From Lonicera japonica (Eukaryota > Streptophyta > Magnoliopsida > Dipsacales > Caprifoliaceae): a stretch of DNA of 64,000 nucleotides. Below are positions 57,511 to 64,000 of the stretch, in pieces. Where the stretch lies: positions 28,632,969 to 28,696,968 of the forward strand of contig CM038468.1 of the NCBI GenBank assembly GCA_021464415.1, given 5' to 3'. The notes under the pieces were generated by a model, which saw only the letters and a program-made list of their open reading frames with translations, was not told the origin of the DNA and ran no database searches. Position 1 is the stretch's first letter, and every line of letters starts with the position of its first letter. The position numbers were made by a program, and so were the translations under genes.

Positions 57511-57536
57511 ATCAACATTGGGCAAAACTCACAATT

Positions 57537-58490
57537 TTGCCACATAGCGAGCCTTACAAAGAAATTGATAACACGGCAGAAATGATCTTGTTCAAGAAGT
57601 TGTACGAGCATTCAACAAGGGACCAAAAAAAAGCTCTTTTGAGAAAATTAAAAGACCTTGCGACTCCAATGACTACGTCTCTTAGAGAGCCACCCTCTGT
57701 TGCTCCTAAGGGTAGACCACGCGGTAGTGAACAAAAATTGACTCGGAAGGAGAGGAAACATGAGTTATCAACCAAGCGAAATCCTTTGGGGTTTGAATAT
57801 GCGAACACGATTGAAGATCAAGAATTGACCGCAAAAGTTCCTGATAAGTTATCTCAAGTTTCAAATACAAGGAAGAGGAAGAAGAGGGCGATTCAACCAA
57901 TTGTAGAGTGTGGTTTTAATTCCTTTATAGCTTATATCCCTAATTACATGCACGAGTTCATAATCAAAATAATAGATGTCAAAAATGATGAGCATTGTGG
58001 TTTTCGGTGTGTTGCAGAAGAATTGGGATTTTCAAAAGAAGATGGGTGGTTAACTGTTAGAAATACTATGATAGCCAATCTTGTGAAGTATAAAGATAAA
58101 TATGATGGTTCGTGGGGTAATTGGTTATACCAAGATTTGTTATTTATAATTGATACTGACAATAGTCCATGCCTCCAAAGAAATTGGATGGATATGCCCA
58201 TGATGGGTTACATCATTGCATCGGCTTTTAATTGTGTAGTGGTGTTCATTTCAAATCAATTATTTGTAATATTTTTTCCACACTTAGACCCTCTACCGGA
58301 TGATGGTATACACCGAGTAGTATGCTTAGCACATGTCCAAGATTGTCATTTTGTCAGAGTAAAGTTGAAGAATGATACACCATTTCCTCCTATTACTACA
58401 TGGTGGAAACTTTTTCATACCGACGAAGCAATACATTGGATGGAAAATTATGTTGATAGGTTTGCTCGCTATTTAAAAATTAAGCCATAA
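57537..58490 (+). CDS. OTU-type cysteine protease domain, C-terminal to MULE transposase
   Basis: A 317-codon open stretch. Residues 1-130 are a basic linker (PKGRPRGSEQKLTRKERK). From about residue 140 an OTU-like fold appears, with VKNDEHCGFRCVAEEL holding the catalytic Asp-x-x-Cys and CHFVRVKL near residue 275 the catalytic His. OTU enzymes cleave ubiquitin or SUMO-like chains. OTU or ULP1 domains fused to MULE transposases are known in plants. The domain is intact while the transposase upstream is broken, and a frameshift at 57501-57537 separates them. Its start Met at 57537 may be artificial. Probably the 3' part of one fused gene. Confidence 0.72.
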   Translation: MPHSEPYKEIDNTAEMILFKKLYEHSTRDQKKALLRKLKDLATPMTTSLREPPSVAPKGRPRGSEQKLTRKERKHELSTKRNPLGFEYANTIEDQELTAKVPDKLSQVSNTRKRKKRAIQPIVECGFNSFIAYIPNYMHEFIIKIIDVKNDEHCGFRCVAEELGFSKEDGWLTVRNTMIANLVKYKDKYDGSWGNWLYQDLLFIIDTDNSPCLQRNWMDMPMMGYIIASAFNCVVVFISNQLFVIFFPHLDPLPDDGIHRVVCLAHVQDCHFVRVKLKNDTPFPPITTWWKLFHTDEAIHWMENYVDRFARYLKIKP

Positions 58491-58759
58491 ATGATTAAAC
58501 AACAATAGACTTACCAATTACACTTGATTGATTGTTAAGTCTATTATAAAGTTTTTTGTTTATTTATATGCGAATATGCAAAATTTGTCGCAAAAATAGT
58601 ATCTGCTTGTCATTACATGTAACTTTTTGTTGTTTAGAAAGTGCTAAGGATCTAATTTTTTGTATATGAATGACAACTTCTTGTAACTAAGTATGTAATT
58701 TCATGGATATATAATTGATAAGTGCGGAGTATTATTGACAATTTAGTTAATATTTTTGT
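58491..58759. other. 3' region of the OTU ORF
   Basis: No gene. T-rich with polyadenylation-like words. Probably 3' UTR of the MULE gene. Confidence 0.4.
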
Positions 58760-59350
58760 TACTCACAACCGAGCCTAATATAATAATGCTCGATTTCTCT
58801 AAATTGAGTGTGAATATATTATGCTCGGTTGTAAGCAACCGAATAAAAGTCCAAAAAAATGGAAATTTAAAATGCTCTCAGGACCCTCATTCGGTTGCTC
58901 ACAACCGCATGTAAATATAGCATGCTCGGTTGTGAAAAGCTGAGTGACATCAATACAATTCGGTTATGAGCAACCGAATGAGGGTCCCGAGAGCATTTAA
59001 ATTTGCCATTTTGTTAGACTTTCATTCGGCTGCTCATAACCGAATTTTGTTGATGTAACTCGGCTGCTCACAACCGAGCATGGTATATTTACATTCAGTT
59101 GTGAGCAATCGAATGAGGGTCCCGAGAGCATTTTAATTTGCCATTTTTTTGGACTTTCATTCGGCTGATCACAACCGAATTTTGTTGATGTAACTCGGCT
59201 GCTCACAACTGAGCATAGTTTATTTACATTCGGTTGTGAGCAACCGAATGAAGGTCCCGAGAACATTTTAATTTGCCATTTTATTGGACTTTCATTCGGC
59301 TGCTCACAACCAAATTTTATTGATGTAACTTGGCTACTCATGGTCGAATG
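58760..59350. repeat. right palindrome array, ~135-base tandem unit with inverted copy
   Basis: The phrase gaatgagggtcccgagagcattt recurs at about 58977, 59113 and 59249 (period 134-136), each unit holding CGGTTGTGAGCAACCGAA-like palindromes and ttcggctgctcacaaccgaa. An inverted copy of the unit lies at 58846-58925 (aaagtccaaaaaaatgg...ctcaggaccctcattcgg). On the minus strand it reads as an apparent 122-codon repetitive ORF, which is not a gene. Confidence 0.88.
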
Positions 59351-59495
59351 ATGGTTCAAATTCAAGATACCATGCCCTAAAAATGCCTATACCCTAGACA
59401 AAATGTCTAGTTTTTCTTGTATAAATAGCAATCAACTAATTAGTCTTGTATATATATCAATACTCAATCAATCATTGAAGACATCATTCTACTAG

Positions 59496-60020
59496 TCAAT
59501 CAACAAAACTAAATAATATATAAGCATACATAACTAAGTTTAACAAGATACACATAAGTTCAAAAATAAATATGTTTTTCTTAACAAATACCAATAACTT
59601 TAACAAGTTCACAAAAACCACAAGATTAATTAATATTAAAAGTATACTACTTCTTGGCCTTTTTTTAGGTAGGCCCTTTCTCTTTTGCCGGGCATTCTTT
59701 TTGGCCGGAGCTTTATTTTTTGCCGGCATTATTGTGGTGCTAGACGGAGTAGAAATATGGCTATTTCTTACATTAGAAATCATGTCTCATACATTACAAA
59801 CAACCACCTCCATATCTTCTACTGAGACGCAACGAAGCGCATCATTTAGCATTGGTATTGCCTTGTCAGCTATAACTTGCTGCATATATCAATTAGTATT
59901 ATAAGTAACTATATTATATAGCAATATCAAATGTCAAGAAATGAAAAAGGAATATGATTACTGATACTTACCAACTTAGCAGTTGCGACATCTTCTACCC
60001 CACGTGCCCTTTGTAGCATT
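59496..60020 (-). pseudogene. unknown gene 3' part, cut by copia insertion
   Basis: On the minus strand a short reading LQRARGVEDVATAKL (60017-59972) meets a donor-like GTAAGT. After an AG acceptor near 59884 the reading QQVIADKAIPMLNDALRCVS continues to a stop near 59797. A basic Lys/Pro-rich stretch (MPAKNKAPAKKNARQKRKG) follows in another frame. No family recognised. The upstream end is interrupted by the copia element starting at 60021. Confidence 0.35.
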
Positions 60021-61815
60021 TGTTGACCTTGAAGGTCTTAATCTTATTTTGATAATAACAATAAATCAATCATGTGTAATTTAACATGTTCTTGATATAA
60101 GATTATAGATTTCTTATTTGGAAAACCAAGAATAGCATGATTGCTCAAAAGAAGTTTGACAATGATCATTCAATCAATATCCGATCAAGTCAACGAAGCA
60201 TTCCACTAAAACTGATCTACCCGAATCAAGATCATTCTTCTACAAGCATTGGACAAGACAAGAAGATCAATCTCATCACTCACAAGCTAGCAATGCAAAT
60301 CCATAAAGCACAAAGATCAAGAATCATATGCAAAAGCTTCAAGGGAAAAGCTTCAAGTGAAGAATCAATTTGAAGAAACAAATCGAAGCATTCGAAGACT
60401 CATCTATTCGGTAATTGAGTGTTTGCTTAGGATTAATGTAAAGTTTCTTAATTGATTGATTATATAGCTCAAACATGAACTTGCATCATTATTAGATTGA
60501 TCAAAACCAAGTTTGAATCAAAATCATTTCAAAACATCATTCTTGCAAAAATCGGTTTTGAAATAAATTTACTATAAATTCATATGAATGAATTTTGATA
60601 CAAAAACATATTTGGGAGTCTTAGAAACTTATTTGGAACCTATCCCAAGCATCGAAATTGATTTTGGAACTTAATTGCAAAAATGTTTATTTTTCCCTTT
60701 CTAGACTCGCTCCGTTTTTGCGCAGTTTTGATCTAACGGTTTGTTGGAGGCCTTCCCGGACTCCGATCATTATGAAATTTGGACAGTAGTTAGATAACAC
60801 ATTATAGTACTTACATACAAAATTTCATAATGATCCAACGGCTGGATTATGAGATATGATCAAAACAAATCGTAAAATTTGCTGTCTGCAGCAATCCTTC
60901 ACCAGTGCCATGTAGCCGACTCCATGAACATGCTGGAGTCGACTCCCTCATGGAGCCGACTCTATGGAGACTTAGGGAGTCGACTCCCTTGCCAAAAATA
61001 GCCGTTGGAACTTTATCAAAAGTGCATTTTTGCCCCATTAATTTATATTTTCACCACAAACGGCTATATCACTTTTGGGACTATAAATATGACTTCCAAG
61101 ACTCATTCTAAACACCTTGAATCATTCATATACTCTATTCTTCATCTATCTTCATTATTCAAAGATTCAAGAAATTATTTTTGATCAATCATTCATCTTT
61201 TGAGCTATATCATCTTGATCAACTAGGATAACTCTAGTGTGAGCTTCAAATTGTATTCTTTACACACTTGAGAGAGTTATTGTAAATTGGTGTGAATCAC
61301 CAAACTTTTGTATTCAAATTTGTGAGAGGTAAATCTCATAGGAAAAACAAGAAGGTAAATTCTTGTTTAGTTTTTGTGAAAGGTAAATTTCACAAGGTTA
61401 GCAAGAGGGTATCTTGTGAGAGTATTGTGGTGTAGCAATACTTGTAGAGAGTGTGAGACAACACTTGTAGAGGTTTGATCTTCACCCGGAAGGAGATTGA
61501 TTTTAGTGGAAATTCTCGGGGAACTAACCGAGCGCGGACTATGGTTTGGTAAACCAAAACCGTGTGGACAAAAAGCCTTGGACTTCATATCGGTTCAATC
61601 TTTCTAACTCAATCTCTTTATTTACTTGCCATATTATTGTTTGTTGAGATTGTTTAATTATTTGCTCTTATGCTTGATTGTTTATTTGATTAAATTCCTT
61701 GATATATTTGTTTAGTAAATTGTTTTACTTAAACATTTTCGAAAAGTTTTTAAATTCCGCATTTAGTTTTAAAAACCCTATTCACCCCCCCTCTAGGGTT
61801 GAAATCCGACCTACA
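60021..61815 (+). repeat. 5' LTR of TR-GAG element, 1795 bases
   Basis: TGTTGACCTTGAAGGTC...ATCCGACCTACA. It includes a cluster of GGAGTCGACTCC-like words (60912-60990) not seen in the other two LTRs of the family. It has a CACCCCCCCTCTAGGG-type 3' part shared with them. Confidence 0.93.
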
Positions 61816-61817
61816 AT

Positions 61818-61829
61818 TGGTATCAGAGG
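61818..61829 (+). promoter_or_regulatory. tRNA-Met primer-binding site
   Basis: TGGTATCAGAGG, two bases after the LTR end, complementary to the initiator tRNA-Met 3' end at 11 of 12 places. Confidence 0.92.
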
Positions 61830-61871
61830 TTGTACTCTTGTTTTGATTTAACAATCTTAGAGTTTACGATC

Positions 61872-62975
61872 ATGTCTTATTATCAAGGAACCGGCCTTTC
61901 CGAAGGTGCTTCTACTTATAGACCGCCATTGCTAGATGGCAAAAACTATAGCTATTGGAAAAATAGAATGTGTACATTTTTACAAGCTAATGATTTTGAA
62001 CAATGGAAGGTCACACTTATTGGACCTTATGAGATCACAAAAACCGACGATAAGGGAAAAGTTATTCCCAAGTCTATATCCGAATACAATGAGCATGATA
62101 TTAGAAAAATCCAATACAATGCCAAAGCTTTAAACTCTTTACATTGTGCATTAACTATGGATGAATACAACAAAATCTCTAGTTGCAAAACGGCAAAAGA
62201 GATTTGGGATAAGCTTGAGGTTACCTATGAAGGAACCTCTCAAGTAAAGGAGGACAATATTAATATTCTTGTCCATGATTATGAATTGTTTAAGATGGAG
62301 CCTAACGAATCACTTGCTTCCATGTATAGTCGATTTTCTATTCTCACTAACGCTTTGGACCTTCTTGGCAAGGTTTACTCTAATGAAGAGAAAATTCGAA
62401 AAATTCTTAGGATTCTTCCAACGAAATGGAGACCTAAGGTGACGGCAATTCAAGAAGCTAAGAATCTCAAAACTCTTAGCTTGGATGAGCTCTTGGGTTC
62501 TCTTAAAACCCATGAGAAGGAGTTGCAAAGAGAAGAAGGAGGAGAGAAAGTAAATCCAATGACAATATGGTATCATAGCTCAACTAAAAGAGATGGAGAC
62601 ATGGCACTTCTCTCTAGGAAATTTAAGAAATTCCTAGCAAAGAAGAAGTACTCCCAAGGGAAGATCGACAACAATCCATCATCCTCAAATAATGATAGAT
62701 CAACTCATCCTAAAGTTGATAATGAGGAAAGGAAGTGCTTTCATTGTCAAAAATCGGGACATTACAAATCAAATTGTCCGGTTAGAAAAGAGGAGAAAAG
62801 AGAGAAGAAAGCAAAGAGGGAAGAACTATACAAAAGATTAAAAGATGCTCTCAAAGGGCATTCAAGTGAATCGGATGAAGACGAATCCGATATCGAGTCA
62901 AGCGATGAAGAAACGGCACACCTTTGCCTTATGGCAAAAGATGAGGAGGCATACAAATCATTCCCTCATCGATGA
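61872..62975 (+). CDS. copia-type GAG (UBN2/DUF4219) with zinc knuckle
   Basis: 367 residues from MSYYQGTGLSEGAS. An upstream in-frame ATG at 61830 lies in the primer-site region and is unlikely. The N-terminal DUF4219-like part reads YRPPLLDGKNYSYWKNRM. UBN2 follows with SCKTAKEIWDKLEVTYEGT, HDYELFKMEPNESLASMY and LRILPTKWRPKVTAIQEAK. The knuckle CFHCQKSGHYKSNCP (CX2CX4HX4C) precedes a Lys- then Ser/Asp/Glu-rich tail. GAG packages the element RNA. With no pol of its own it must borrow enzymes from a relative, such as the family of the 36.7-40.6 kb element. Confidence 0.93.
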   Translation: MSYYQGTGLSEGASTYRPPLLDGKNYSYWKNRMCTFLQANDFEQWKVTLIGPYEITKTDDKGKVIPKSISEYNEHDIRKIQYNAKALNSLHCALTMDEYNKISSCKTAKEIWDKLEVTYEGTSQVKEDNINILVHDYELFKMEPNESLASMYSRFSILTNALDLLGKVYSNEEKIRKILRILPTKWRPKVTAIQEAKNLKTLSLDELLGSLKTHEKELQREEGGEKVNPMTIWYHSSTKRDGDMALLSRKFKKFLAKKKYSQGKIDNNPSSSNNDRSTHPKVDNEERKCFHCQKSGHYKSNCPVRKEEKREKKAKREELYKRLKDALKGHSSESDEDESDIESSDEETAHLCLMAKDEEAYKSFPHR

Positions 62976-63302
62976 AGCACTCATGGAGGCTACCATTTTC
63001 TCTCCGTGGCCTTGGCCCTTTTTGATGTTGCCATAGGGGGAGAAAATGTGTGTTGGTAGCAATCAATGTTGGTAAGACTATTAAATGCTTTATGTCTTTA
63101 ACATTGATAATTGTTTTCTTTTGAAAAACCTTATTTGAGATTAAAATTATTTTATTGGTTTTAAAATTATCTCAAATATATGCAATGCTTTTTACAAATC
63201 ATTTATTTTATCTATGCATAAATTGAGGGGGAGCATATTTCAATTATTCATATGCTATTTATGCTTGTTATTGAAAACACACATTAATTTATTGTCATCA
63301 TC
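62976..63302 (+). other. non-coding interior of TR-GAG element
   Basis: No ORF of note. A purine-rich gccataggggga at 63030-63045 resembles a second polypurine stretch. In full copia elements this site would hold about 3.5 kb of pol. Confidence 0.6.
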
Positions 63303-63316
63303 AAAAAGGGGGAGAT
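63303..63316 (+). promoter_or_regulatory. polypurine tract
   Basis: AAAAAGGGGGAGAT directly before the 3' LTR. It primes plus-strand DNA synthesis. Confidence 0.9.
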
Positions 63317-64000
63317 TGTTGACCTTGAAGGTCTTAATCTTATTTTGATAATAACAATAAATCAATCATGTGTAATTTAACATGTTCTTGATATAAGATT
63401 ATAGATTTCTTATTTGGAAAACCAAGAATAGCATGATTGCTCAAAAGAAGTTTGACAATGATCATTCAATCAATATCCGATCAAGTCAACGAAGCATTCC
63501 ACTAAAACTGATCTACCCGAATCAAGATCATTCTTCTACAAGCATTGGACAAGACAAGAAGATCAATCTCATCACTCACAAGCTAGCAATGCAAATCCAT
63601 AAAGCACAAAGATCAAGAATCATATGCAAAAGCTTCAAGGGAAAAGCTTCAAGTGAAGAATCAATTTGAAGAAACAAATCGAAGCATTCGAAGACTCATC
63701 TATTCGGTAATTGAGTGTTTGCTTAGGATTAATGTAAAGTTTCTTAATTGATTGATTATATAGCTCAAACATGAACTTGCATCATTATTAGATTGATCAA
63801 AACCAAGTTTGAATCAAAATCATTTCAAAACATCATTCTTGCAAAAATCGGTTTTGAAATAAATTTACTATAAATTCATATGAATGAATTTTGATACAAA
63901 AACATATTTGGGAGTCTTAGAAACTTATTTGGAACCTATCCCAAGCATCGAAATTGATTTTGGAACTTAATTGCAAAAATGTTTATTTTTCCCTTTCTAG
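63317..64000 (+). repeat. 3' LTR (truncated by window end)
   Basis: It starts TGTTGACCTTGAAGG and matches 60021-60704 with no difference that I could see, including the position of the spurious short ORF (116 bases in from the start in both). Confidence 0.93.

Larger units (their letters stand above)
54840..59400 (+). mobile_element. second FAR1-type MULE with OTU-protease ORF and palindrome arrays
   Basis: Coding exons (55370-58490) for a FAR1-like transposase and an OTU-type domain are flanked on the left (55140-55320) and right (58760-59350) by clusters of the ACTCGGTT...AACCGAGT palindrome. No long terminal inverted repeat was found, which occurs in non-TIR MULEs. Boundaries are approximate. 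Several stops and frameshifts occur. Confidence 0.7.
60021..64000 (+). mobile_element. young copia-type element encoding GAG only (TR-GAG type), 3' end beyond the window
   Basis: 5' LTR 60021-61815, primer site, one GAG ORF, a short non-coding stretch, polypurine tract, and the start of the 3' LTR at 63317. The interior is only 1.5 kb with no protease, integrase or RT, the layout of TR-GAG non-autonomous elements. The visible 684 bases of the 3' LTR look identical to the 5' LTR, so insertion was recent. The GAG is open throughout. Confidence 0.92.

Noticed and set aside
58997..59365. 122-codon minus-strand ORF with repeats
   Set aside because: It is a reading through the ~135-base palindrome array. 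The repeat period and the palindromes explain the apparent protein repeats.

Overview
The window is nuclear DNA of a flowering plant, most likely a eudicot. It is AT-rich with U2-type introns, a plant glycine-rich RNA-binding protein gene with a long 5'-UTR intron, plant-type LINE, copia, Ty3 and MULE proteins, and a caulimovirid relic. There are no bacterial-style operons and no RNA genes that I could recognise. The only gene that looks intact and host-owned is the mitochondrial-type glycine-rich RNA-binding protein (coding exons 11117-12753, 5'-UTR exon near 14947-15020, all minus strand). A small two-exon zf-GRF gene (28831-29241, plus) may be a transposon accessory gene.

Layout. 1-10040: an eroded endogenous pararetrovirus read on the minus strand. 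It has a primer-binding site near 10029-10040, then movement-protein-like, coat, zinc-knuckle, protease, RT and RNase H regions, a downstream ORF, an intergenic promoter region, and one extra ORF (1008 to 190) that does not match the ORF next to the primer site. 10.7-15.05 kb: the RNA-binding protein gene. 17.0-17.4 kb: a hairpin MITE. 17747-25319: an L1-type LINE with a 13-bp target duplication, split by an LTR element whose two LTRs are inverted (18667-21309, 5-bp duplication GTTAG). 26.66-27.14 kb: a TRIM. 27.2-28.4 kb: a duplicate of the promoter, 5'-UTR and intron end of the RNA-binding protein gene.

28.8-50.6 kb is a nest. A convergent zf-GRF gene and MuDR-like transposase are separated by a 2.94-kb solo Ty3-type LTR. 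The transposase is split by a 16.6-kb insertion (33267-49911) made of tandem units that carry CACTA-like terminal blocks and three copies of a captured NAC first exon. Inside this insertion sit a FAR1-type MULE with about 480-bp terminal inverted repeats (36182-44845), itself invaded by a truncated copia element, a solo copia LTR (45370-46896) and two copies of a roughly 0.8-kb MITE. The third unit shows the empty site of that MITE.

51-54.9 kb is AT-rich sequence with a few MITE-like foldbacks. 54.9-59.4 kb is a second FAR1-type MULE whose transposase is followed by an OTU-type cysteine protease domain, flanked by arrays of an ACTCGGTT...AACCGAGT palindrome. 60021-64000 is a young copia-type element that encodes only GAG (a TR-GAG type element). 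Its two LTRs look identical over the 684 bases visible. The window is therefore mostly layered insertions, and excising them in order restores interrupted reading frames at two places (the LINE ORF2 and the MuDR-like transposase).
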